A stretch of DNA of 64,000 nt, taken from the NCBI RefSeq assembly GCF_021155765.1, contig NC_060117.1, forward strand, positions 3,748,001 through 3,812,000. Reading direction: 5' to 3'. A program made the translations under genes and the position numbers. This DNA comes from Diprion similis (lineage: Eukaryota; Arthropoda; Insecta; Hymenoptera; Diprionidae). Below, one piece after another: positions 12,832 through 24,300 of this stretch. The notes under the pieces are model-generated. The model was not told where the DNA came from, did no database searches, and saw only the letters and a program-made list of their open reading frames with translations. Numbering within the stretch: the stretch's first letter is position 1; each line of letters begins with the position of its first letter.

Positions 12832-12893
12832 CTTGAAGATCACGGCGACATCAGCTGAACTTCTGCGACTCTCGTCGTTGATTGATGATCTCA
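12832..12893 (-). CDS. Candidate 62-nt internal exon, minus strand, gene unidentified
   Basis: Read on the minus strand, TTTTTCGTGTTCAG|TG gives an acceptor and AAG|GTATGTACG a strong donor, enclosing an open stretch that starts two bases into a codon and ends on a codon boundary. It encodes RSSINDESRRSSADVAVIFK. Composition is far less AT-rich than its surroundings. I do not recognise the protein. If real, the exon belongs to a gene with very large introns, since no partner exon is obvious nearby. Chance occurrence remains possible. Confidence 0.33.
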
Positions 12894-13179
12894 CTGAACA
12901 CGAAAAATTAAACACTGAATAAAATTTAAATACGCTACAATTTTTCTTCAACTTCAATGTTTAGACGATTGATAAAATGATGAATTTTTTCAAAAGCCAC
13001 TCTTCAATACGTCGAAAACCACTCAGTAATGTGTATGCACGTCTGTGTGCTTACGTATAATTTTTTTTTTTATTTAGTTTTTATTTTCTAGTCTTGTGTT
13101 CGAATCACTTTCCCTCGTCCACATTAATAATTAAATTCTTTATTATTATTGACACACTAATACGTAAAATGGAATTTTG

Positions 13180-13720
13180 CGCACCGTTTTGCGGGCGGAA
13201 AGTCGCGTTTTACGCACCGGTAGGTGTAAAATGAAAAAAAAAGAAACACTAAATCCCGGAACCGTTGCTCCCCGCACCATAGCTGAGGTCAGACTGATTC
13301 TGCGAATTGTCAGTTCGAAAGCAGAGTAATCCGTCAGAGTTGGGTAACGCCTCTTTGTTTACTATTTGCCGAACTCGAACGTACCCGAATTGTCTCGTCG
13401 TCATACGGAGCTCTGATTCTATTATTCATAGTGTAAGAGTGTAAGAATTCACGTTTGTTTACTTACGCACATTAGTCGTCAGTCCGAAGCTGAAGAGTAA
13501 ACACCCGCTGCTGCGGAATTTCGATTTCAGTTCTCTTTTCGCAATTTAACGTCGGCAGTGATCTTTGTGACGAAGAATTTATACCGCTAGAGTTAATAAA
13601 ACAATGTTGGTGTTTTTCATTTAATTATTTATAGTTAGTGTTTTGCGATCTCGATGAGCACTCGGGGCATAAAACCGTGTTTTACGCACTAGATACGAAA
13701 AGAAAAAATTACACGGATGC
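13180..13720. promoter_or_regulatory. GC-richer, motif-bearing stretch; possible promoter
   Basis: Contains GTTTTACGCAC twice (about 13208 and 13675), the related TTTTGCGCACC (13177), and two forkhead-like TGTTTAC sites (about 13355 and 13457). A possible plus-strand splice donor (ATAG|GTAAGTG) lies downstream near 14264. No reading frame was recognised. Confidence 0.25.
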
Positions 13721-14960
13721 GGAGTAATACTTTTCTATTAAACGGAGAAAACTGTAGACAGAGGCAGCTTTTCAATATTTTTATTTTCTCACCCTGGAAT
13801 TTATTGTTGGAAAGTAATTTTGCAGTTAAGAATATTTATTTGTAGGTGAGATTCTTGAGATGGCAAGAATAAATTGAATAGAATATTCAATTTAATGATT
13901 ATTACATGACGGAATGAATTTTTCTCGTTTTTTATCAATGAAAAATTTTCCACACTTTTTTTTATTCAATTTCATTGTTTAAACAATTGACGAAGCAAGC
14001 AATTTCACACTTTTGCACTATCGAAAAGTTTTTATAAACGTTCTCTGATAAAAATTCCCTCGAATTTCGGAGTTAAGTTATTTTTACGTAACAACAATCG
14101 ATCTTAACATCGATGAACGAGATTGTGAAAAAAACGAAACATTCCGTTTAATTGTATCGATTTTGTGCCTTGTGTGTTTGTGTTTGTGTGCGAATAACGC
14201 TGTGGAGGTTCAATTGAAGGTGAAATATTGGAAGCCGAGCTGTTTTCAACCTCACTCCAAGATAGGTAAGTGATTTTTTATTTATTTATTGTTATCTTTC
14301 TTCGCATAGATTACTATATAGTAATTTTTGAGAAAATAAAGTGAAATGATTTTTTTAATAAAGTTCAACAATGTTTACCATTTATTTTTATTAATTTTGA
14401 TTGTTATACTAACTAAAAAAAAAAAAAAAAATTTTTGTACCACATTTTTGGCGCTGAAAGGCTTATGTAAGGCCTTAAGTAAAAAAGTTGACAACTTATT
14501 TTACTTTGAAATTAACAAAAAATCTGTCATTTACAATTATAACAGAACAAAATAGTCACCTCCATTTTTTTCTCCTTGTGAATCCAACATTATTTCAACA
14601 GTTCTTGTAACTACAGCTATTCTGCTAAAAAAATTTTTAGTAACCATAACGAACGTAATTTTACCGCGTGTATAATATTCTATTTTGCACTCAAAGCGTA
14701 CACGCACGGGTAGATAAATAGGTCGTAGGTACTTGGATTGCTGTAAAGCCCCAGTGATCGAGGAAAATGCAAGCTTACGCTTTTTCGCTCGAGCTTTTTT
14801 CCACTCGTTTCTCTTATTCAGCCTTTGCTCGGTCTAATTATAATAAATTCATTACCGCATTTTTATTAATTTTTAAGACTATCTTTTACGCAGGTTTTTC
14901 ACTGCGCTTACAAATATTTTTCCTTTCATTTTTCTATTGAATTCTTTCATTATAGATATA

Positions 14961-15436
14961 CGGGACGCTTCACACCGAATCGGACGGTTTGAAAATTTTT
15001 TATTTCCGTTTTTCTCCAATTTTTGATATTTTTTAGTATCCCTCAAGAGAAATGTTCTGGTGAAATTTGGAACTTTTTTTTATTACTTGTTGCAAAAATA
15101 TCAAATTTTCAAAAAAATTGAAAGACACGCTCACTTTTATAAATGCGATTTAAAATTTCAAACACAAAAATCTTTATCAAAAACACTGAATTTTTCACAT
15201 TGCCATTTAACGACAAACAATCAAAAAATGAAGCTTTAATTTGAACCATTATTAAGAAACTTGTGAAAAAAAACCCAGAAGAGCAGTGTTTTTTTCTGAA
15301 AATTTGATATTTTTTTAACAAGTAATAAAACACAAAATCCAAAAGATTTTAGAATATAAAAAATTACTAAGAAGTATAAAAAAATTGAGGAAATCAAAAA
15401 ATTTTCAAACCGTACGATTTGGCGTGAAACGCCCTG
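14961..15436. mobile_element. MITE-like element with about 37 bp terminal inverted repeats
   Basis: Left end CGGGACGCTTCACACCGAAT...ACGGTTTGAAAATTTTT is mirrored at the right by AAAAATTTTCAAACCGTACG...GGCGTGAAACGCCCTG. It is about 475 bases, AT-rich, without coding frame. Confidence 0.75.
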
Positions 15437-18400
15437 AATATTTTTTTTTTATCTCATCTCTTTTACAGCTTAACAGATTTTCACAATTTAATTTGAATTA
15501 AACTTTGTCCTTCCTCTCTCACCAACCAACGGTTTCATTGAAATTATTATTATCATTATTGTTTCTCACTCACCGACTCGCAATAATAATAGTTGAGTGG
15601 TTAGAATTCTGCCAGTGACATAAGAATATAATGAAAAGAATAATAACAACAATAATAATAATAATATCGTTGAAATAAGGACGTGAAATGAAAGAAACAA
15701 GCGTTTGTATTTAATATCAAATATTGGCCTCTTTTTCACTCTTGTTGCTTCACCTCTCTATTCTCTCATCTCTTTCCTTTATTTTTTCTATATTCCTCTA
15801 TACTCTGAATGAGAAAACAAAAAGCTCAGAGCTTATTCCCAGAGCTTTTCCGACTGAAAGGCAACAACATTCGCGAGCTTAATTCTGCGGTAAGTTAGAG
15901 GCTTTTGGCAGATCGCTGCTGGATTTTTCCAGCAATTTATACACTCTGAAAGATTTTCATTCAATGTTTAAACGCGTTATTTACCGGCTTTCAATTCATT
16001 CGCCGCGTGAATACGATCGATTTTTATAAATGTTTTATACGTAGAGCACGTATCGGTGTGTTTGATGCGAAGTTAACGCACAAAATGCTGAGCGATTAGT
16101 TTAAGGGGTTGAAATTTTCAAAAATTCGATTTTTTTTTTTCTTAATTTTACTCTCCAAATGTACATATATTTATGCACACACACAGAAAATTTCTTTTCA
16201 ATCGGGTAAATATTTGACAACTCGATGAAAGTTGGAAAAAAAAAAAATTTTTCAACACATGTAAAGTGCTTCTGATAATTTAAACGCCTTTTTCTCAAAA
16301 CCATGTTTTTAAAGTCTGTAATCAATCTCAAATCTTAACACAAGATTGTGAAAGGAAAATGTTTTCCATTTGATAAACAATTTAAACCGAATTTTTGTCT
16401 AAGATCGATGATTTTTTTTTCTTTCTTGAGAAGCAGCCATTTTGTCAAATATGATTATTTTGCTTATTCTTTCGATCAATTACAGGATAATAATTTCAAA
16501 ATAATCATTTTTACAAATAAAAAAATAGTAAAATATAGTTAAAAGTTACCATAACGCATGTGAAAATTTTTGCTTTAATAAATTGAAAGGTTTGGTCAAG
16601 AAAAAATCTTGAAAAATCGATTTTTTTGGGCCTCCTAACTGTATATAAACCCTTAATAAATATTTTTACCCGCGAATCTAGCTCTTCAAAAATCTCATCA
16701 TATGAGTATTTTCAATATTTCATTTTCGAATCTCGTATACGGTTTAATTAAAATTTTTTGTTAATTTGGAAAAATCGAATTAGATAAATTTTATACACAC
16801 GCATTAGAATATGACGTGTACGACGGAATTTTTAATTGCATAAGAAAAATTTATAATCACTCAGTGAGATTTCAGTTGCTGAAAAATAGTTTCATTGTAT
16901 CTAAGTAAACTAAATTTATCTTTCACGTACTAAAACAGAAAGTGCTAAAATAAGGTGATAAAAATAAGGAAGAAAAGTTTGGTATATCTACTATTTTTAT
17001 GAATAAATTTTCATTTCAAATATATAGAACAACGATCTTAACGAAGAAGAGATTTCTGCGGCACGTTTTCGCTGTGTCGAATTTTATTCTCGCGATTTCC
17101 GTACCTTTACATCCGAAACTTTGACGGTTTTTTGGTTTACTCGAGCAGGTAGAATAAAAATAAAACAAAACAGCCAAGGAAAGAGAGAAAGAGCGTGAAA
17201 GCAGAATTGGTGAATTTGTGTAGGAGGGTGGTTGAAACCTCAAGTCGAGGTGATAATCGTGTTCCACCGAATTGAAGTGCCTTTATACCTTCGTTAAAAC
17301 GAGGGTAGTTTTGCGGCGCGTGGTTCAATCTTGCTCTGCAAACGATCCTCGAATTTTCATCAGGCATAAAATTCACCGTAAATTTCATTTTATTCTGTCA
17401 TAAGAATTATTCCCTTTTACTAGGTCAAATCATCATCAATTCACCCAGACATTCTTAACGCAAGGTAAAAAAGTATTGAACGACAAAAAAAAAAAGAAAA
17501 TACATCGGTATGAAGGGGATTGAAGACATGGAAAAAATATGACGAAAAACAAAAAAGAATTTTATTAAAATTCTTTGAGACATTTCAGGTTTTTGCTCAA
17601 TACAAAAAATCAATTCCAATCACTATGGTTAATATTTGCAATCTTTGAAAAAGGTTTGAATTCTTGCAAAAGCACTTGAAATTATTTCAAGTGAATAAGC
17701 AAGGAAATTTATATCTTTGAAATGAGGTAAAATTTGGCTGTGCATTTTATCAGTATTTGGACTGAATTCATAAAAATCTTCGACCTTTTCGTGAAAACTT
17801 TCAACTCGCTTACAATCCTGAGAACCATGTAAAATCTTCTGCAATTTCTGCAGTTTACAAGAAATTCTACTGCACTTCATTGCATCGCTGAAATCTGAGC
17901 CCCTTTAATCGGATCCTTTTCGATTAATTCCAAGAGATAGAAAAACGAGATAAAGCAACGAGAAGCAAAAAATCAACAGTTGGTATACCACAATTTTTTT
18001 TATCCCTCAAATTTTCCCCGAGGAATTTCTTTTCCAACTCTTTTTCCGCTCTGTTCGCCGATCAAACCAAAGTTCGGGTCACATACGTGAGAAGTAAATA
18101 TTTCTGTGTCACGGCAGATTATTTTACTCGAAACGAAATCGTATCTCTGTATCAAGCAGTCTTGGCGATTTGAATTTTTCAAATTTTCTTTATCCGTTTT
18201 TTTATTCATTACTCAATTATATAAGAAAAATAAAAAATCATTTCAACATAATTTCCCAGATGACATCGATAAGTTGAATTTCTTTTTTTTAAACTATTGA
18301 ACCGACTCCATTTTTGACATATGAGGACATTTTTTGATGTAAAATTTTCCGCTCTACACGATGGTCAAGTCATTTTTTATCTATCGATGACAGTTTTTGA

Positions 18401-18600
18401 GAAAAACGCAAAATAAAAACCACAAATTTGATTGTTTTCTCGAAACTTCGGTTGTACAGCTGGAAAATGACTTCGGATTTGAATTTCTGAGGGTCAAAAA
18501 CCCTGCTCAACCCAAAACGCATCCATATCCCAAATTTTTTCAATTCAGATTTATTTTGACTGGACTATACTTGTGTCTAGACTAGACGAATCGAGGTATA
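15437..18600. other. AT-rich intergenic DNA, no gene seen
   Basis: AAT trinucleotide stretches (15545-15665), poly-T runs and short frames only. The less AT-rich piece at 17030-17370 has overlapping minus-strand frames without recognisable content. Confidence 0.6.
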
Positions 18601-18662
18601 AGGGTATATCTAGCTGGCGGATGGTTAAGTTGATATCACCTCAGCTCGCAGCTAGGAGAGAG

Positions 18663-18665
<3 letters not shown>

Positions 18666-18697
<32 letters not shown>
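18666..18697. repeat. GA dinucleotide microsatellite
   Basis: Sixteen GA units, at the left edge of a GC-richer stretch (18600-19050) that also has AGC triplets and TCTCC repeats. The stretch may be a promoter or untranslated exon; no protein frame stood out. Confidence 0.9.
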
Positions 18698-18701
<4 letters not shown>

Positions 18702-20164
18702 GGACGAGAGTCTTGACTCCTGCAACAATAACAAAGTTGCTATCTTCGCGGAGCAGCAGCAGCAGCATCTCTCTTCTCCCTCTTGTTCTCGGGGATCAAG
18801 TTCGTCTTCTCCTCTCCTCTCCTCTCCCTCCGACCCCTTTGCGTCCCTCGTTGTCTTTCCGGAATACGTGAGGGAACGGCCTTACGTGCAGGGGAAGGAA
18901 TACGGCGTATAAGGGAAGCGGCGAAGACACCCCGCATCCACCAGAAAGCAGGAGTTACCGTTCTATCATCTTGTGTATGGGGACGATGAGCGGGCAATTA
19001 CCTGCATCCAGACTATTCCGCAAAAGCGTTGCCTCCCTTCTTCCCTACTTTCTCAGAGGAAGTCTTGATTTGATGTTTACACCGCTTGTCCTCGGTGAGA
19101 GACAAAATGTAGAAGAGTCAAATAATGAAACATATCAATGATATCAGGTTGTCCAAAAAATCGAGGAATTCATTATCGAAAGAGTCGGTGTAGGTGCTTA
19201 CATACATTTTTTTTCAAAGCTCAGTAATCACGCAGCCTGATTTTCGATGTTTTAAATATTTATTGCAATCCTATATGCAAAAATTTTCACTTTCTCTATT
19301 TTTTTATTTTTGTTTTTTTTAGAATCCCTGGACTTTTATTTTCCGGGCTTTAGTCACACACATCCAAAAACTACGAATTTCTGTTTCTTTTTTTTTTTGC
19401 CGATTCTTTTTTTATTTCACTTTAAAAATGTTCGCTAATTTTCACTACTGATTATTGTTAATTATCACTACGTCTGCTTTCTAATTTTTCAACATTTTGA
19501 CACTCGTGTGTGTCTGGTACATAATTTAAAATCCGAAATAAATCGTAACGAGAATTACTTCCGTCGTTAAAATTTTTTTTGGATCTCGTTCCGCCGTCTC
19601 TCTGTTTTTTTTTTTTTTCTTTATTATTGTTTCACTTTGCATTTGTTCAACTTCTCTTTTTTTTGCGCATACCTTTTTCTTTCATACTTTTATGCTGGCC
19701 GATGCTTTTTACATTGAAATTTTTTTATTCATATGCAGACGGAGATTAACGGTCGCAGTTTCGGATCAACCCCTTCCCCCCCACTTCACCCTTCCGAGTG
19801 GTTTGATATATTGTTTCGACAAACGAACACTCTTCTCCTCTGATGGTCGTATGGATATTACGTATACGTAATACACGTAACGTAACACAGGTGCAAGTAG
19901 AAGAGTAATTAATTTTGAGCTAAAAGTTTTGTCAGTATCTGTTGGATAATTTATTTTCTTCGTTTTTCATATGATTTATTTTTATTTTCATTATTCACAG
20001 TGGTTTAAAAACTTTTTACTTATCTGACTTATTATTTCTATCTGTGGGAAAACGTCGTTCAACGATTGTCAATCGGAGTGTGGAAAACATGTCTGAGTCT
20101 GAAACGTCGAGACGTTTTTATGGCTCAATAATGATAAACCAATCAGCAACTTCGTGTAGACGAC

Positions 20165-21350
20165 CGTTTCTATACTACGAGCCAGTAAAACGGCAAGTTT
20201 AGTGTTTTAGAGACGTGAAAGTGTTGGGAGTGGGCCAGGCACTCTTGGTTCATAGGTATAAACGGTTGGATAGAGAAACTCTGAGCACGAGAAATAATTC
20301 TGAAAACTAATTTCGCAAGAGCGGGGCAACAATATCCTCCTGGTGGTGTGGCACGCGGGTAATTCCAGGACTTGAAGTAAATGCCGGCTCGATGAGATGG
20401 TAGGAGGGAGTTACACACCAGCCAGGATATCCCACCGCTGCCACCAGAACTTCGCGCCAAGTTTCAACGCCTAGTCGACCTACGGACCAGAATCTCGTAT
20501 TACGGCCACTGGAGGTATTGCCAGTCGCTTCTGCAGCCTGGAACATCGACTTATTCGTTCTTCGTAGGTGAGAAACGATTTCGAACATTAGAAATTGTAA
20601 AATGGAGGCTAGACTTATGGTGGAAATCATGTTTCTAACTGTAATCATCATCACCTGTATCGAGTTGTTACGACGGTTGCCAGATTGTTCCTGTCCTCTC
20701 TATCTTGAGAAGGAAATTATGTCAGCTAGATCAAAGCCCAGCCAATGGAGATGGTCTTGTTATGAATTGCTAGGGGATCCGAATCCGTTCTTTGGGTTCC
20801 TAGATGAGATAAAGGCACGTGGGACACGGCAGCCGATCACATTCCTCTCGATGGGGTCTTCTTAGGGTGGGACTAATTCTCATCTGGTATTATCCGACTG
20901 TCTGTCACCCGGGAAGGGCGCAACGCCTCGCTTCACGTGTGTTTGGATTAATTCCAGGTTTGCTTGTAATCAAGACCGCGAATACGAGAATCTTAGGCCG
21001 TAACTTCACCCACCCGAAGCAAAGCGTGTCTGTACAGTGGATGTGTTTCAACTTTCAATGTCGCGTCATGCGTACCACAAATCTCAGTGTTCCGATCTTG
21101 ACGTACGTATTCATGTACAGACGCCTTGGTGTGGAACGTTTCTTCGAGCTTGTTCAAAACTTGCGAGTTTACTCCGAGCTGTAAGATCATCAGTGTATTC
21201 GTTGATTTGGATTATCACTTCGGAGTCGATGTGGTCATACCTTCATTTCTTTTCCAGCTGTGGTTGTTTCCCTGGAGTGTCACAGATTCACTGACGCAAT
21301 CAGCTGGATTGAAATCGTGATTCATAAAAGTCTGTCGAAAACTGAAACTT
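20165..21350. other. Low-AT island with unrecognised open frames on both strands
   Basis: About 1.2 kb without the poly-A/T runs typical of the background, directly upstream of the DNAI3-like gene. Minus strand: an open frame at 20307-20654 whose last 90 codons use ordinary, GC-balanced codons (segments RFWSVGRLGVETWREVL and AAVGYPGWCVTPSYH). Plus strand: 20602-20865 starts with a hydrophobic segment (VEIMFLTVIIITCIELL), and 20819-21184 overlaps it. None resembles a family I know. It may hold a lineage-specific gene, a long non-coding RNA, untranslated exons of the downstream gene, or an old transposon. Confidence 0.3.
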
Positions 21351-21356
21351 TTAAAA

Positions 21357-24300
21357 ATGAATCCTGCAAAGGAAGCTAGCGTCGGTGAGACTGGTGGGAG
21401 TTTTGAGAGATTCACCGAAGGGGCAGAAAATGGAGCTTCAAGAGACTCGGAAGACGAACTTGGTCCAGACCAAGATCAAGATGATGGCGCACAGTATACC
21501 GAGCATGAATATCCAGTGGAAAGTAGGGACGAGTATGATGAAGAACTGGAAGGTGAACGCTACAGGATGGATGAATACGAAGATGACGATGAAGAAGGCA
21601 ATTTGGAGAGTGACGAACATCTGGAGTATGAAGGTGAGCGAATTCTTAACTTTTCATTATCGGGTGGACGCCAAATCTAACCCTTCGAACAATCGTTCCA
21701 AGGCGAGTTTGCGGCCCTGAAGTCAGCTGCCACTTCTGAAATCCAAGGGAGAACGCGTAGCGGGAAATCCATCTATGAACGAGGCTCATTCCTCGGATCT
21801 GTTCCATCGTTTGTCGAGGGTGGTTCATCCGAGTTCGAAATGAGCATAATGAAGAGCGACTACCGAAGGTCGACTGCTCTGGTAAGTTGCAGGAAACAGG
21901 CCGTTAGTATGTGATCCTTGGCAGCCCTAGACTATGTTGGCATTCCTGTTTTTTGGAGCATTTTGATTCGTCGAGTGTGTGTTATGATGATTTTTTTTAG
22001 GGTTTCGAGGGAATAGCTCGAATCGACTTGTCACCCCTGACGCAAAAAATCGTCGGCTGCGTTATCGGCGAAAACGTGACTACGGAGTATCCATGGATGT
22101 ATGTGAAGAAGGAGATAATCGAGGACAACATTGACTTACACGATGAGAGCAGCGACTTCTTGCCGATTAAGGACGCTGTTACAGAGTTTCCTGGTGCCAA
22201 GATGCTGATCGGTTACGCACCTTCGAGCAGCGAGAAGGGTCAGTTTTACGTCTGCGTTACAGAAGCAGCCCAAGATGCGGTACTCGAGAACATAGAGGCG
22301 CTTAGAACAGAGCAGGAAAACCGCGTGCGTAACGCGGTTTATAAAACTGTTGGAACCTGGACTTCACTCGGAAGTGAGATCGAGGTTGATAACGAAATCC
22401 ACAAGAAGACACGTCCGCTTTACGAGATTGAGGCACGGCTCATCATCCCATGTCAATGCTCACCCATGTTTTCCAAAAGATGTTCTCTGGCTGGTTTAGA
22501 ACAGTTTTTTTCTTCTTCAGGTCGAGACGACTTTTGACCTGCTGAACCAGGAGATGAATTTCACGGATCGTGGGGTCAACGATCAGAGAGACGGTTACGT
22601 GGAGCTTATCTCCGAGAGGGAGCACTTCGAGACAGTAGCTCGCACTGTCGTCGGACGTGGGGATCAGGTGAAACCCTACTTCAAGGACGTAGAAGCCCAA
22701 ACCGACCCATCGATGCCGAACAATATGTGGACGCAGTACGAGTACAAGTGTCCTGTTATAGATCCAGCCGCTTTCGACGAGGAGAAGAGCACCACGCTCG
22801 CTGATTTCGTTGAAAAGTACAAGGACGAGGTCTGCGACTATGTAAGGAGGTTTCCTAGATCTGAGAAGGACGTCAAAGCCTTAGCTAGCTAACGGGGTTT
22901 AGGAGTCAATTGGATGTCCTGCTGCCAACACTGAATGTTACTGACAGACAGCTGGAGCTATTTTGTAGGTGACAGTTAACGAGAATTGGGACGTCTACTA
23001 CAATGATTACGTTAGTCTTGTCCGTAACAAGAGGGACACTCACCCTCCGGAAGTGATCAAGTATCTGGAACACCAAAGTTACTCGGCTGGGAAACTGTGC
23101 ATGGATCGTGTGATCAACAGCCTCAATTGGCATCCACTGTGGACTGGAACTGCCGCTGCTGCTTACACCTATCATAGCAAAGTGGAAACTCTAAGTGGAC
23201 CGGGAGACAGGGACGAGGTAAGACAGCTCTGTATTCCCACTCGCTTATCCTCTCTTTCATCTGTTTCGTTGAAATTTTTATCGAATGACTCACACGCCAG
23301 AACTCAATGTCACTCAAATGTCAGAACCTCTGTATTATCGGAATATCTGACCCCTGATACCAGACTCGAAAACCAGGTGCGCCGGGCATGCGAGGGTAAC
23401 AACAAAGTGCTAATATGGTCCTTCACGGACTGTCTAACTCCCAAGTTGGTGCTCGACTCGCCGCGAGAAGTGACTGCAATCTCGTTTTGTCCGTTAGACG
23501 GTAACGTTGTGGTCGGTGGATGTGCGAACGGCCAGGTGAGCAGATAGATTTTGGGGTGGTAAGACAAAGGGAATTTCCCAAGAGTGTTTGTATGAGCAGG
23601 AAATACGTTAACTGTTCTATTCAGGTAGCGATTTGGGATATAGCCGGTAAGATTGAGCAGGTGGAAACTGTTGAGGTCAGGACCGCTGCCCAGGTTAAAT
23701 ACCGGGTCGCTATGCAGAGTCTCATGACATGGATGAACGAAACCATGTCGTCATCCACCATCAGGCCAGCCGCCATGTCGAGTCTGCAGCACGGTCAGGT
23801 CGCACCGATCACTGAAATTGTGTGGCTTCCACCGTACAACAAGCTGGACAAAAACGGGAGGATCCAGAGCCTTCCGGCCGACACTGACGTCTCCGAGTTG
23901 ACCTGGCAGTTTGCGACATCAAGTGAAGACGGGACCGTTGCCATATGGGACCTGAAGTATATAATTACTCGGTGAAATCGGAAAGCAGAATCAGTGTTTT
24001 ACTGTTTTTTAGCCATCGTCTATTGTCGTTTTAGGTACAAACCATCTGACGCTAGTGACGGTACGGTAAGGACCAAGGTTAAGAGGCAGGTACCTCGACC
24101 AGAACCGCTGGTCCAGGCGATTTCACCGTACAAGCAGTTGGACCGAGTATTCAAGCCGGACTATAAGCTCTCGGTGAAAAGGGACGACGTTTTGGTTCCA
24201 CTTTCCACCGTCAACGTCTACTTCACCACATTTCCGACGATCCAGTTGACCGAGGAGGTACCCCGCATGGACATTACGACCAGGCGATATCACCAGCAAA

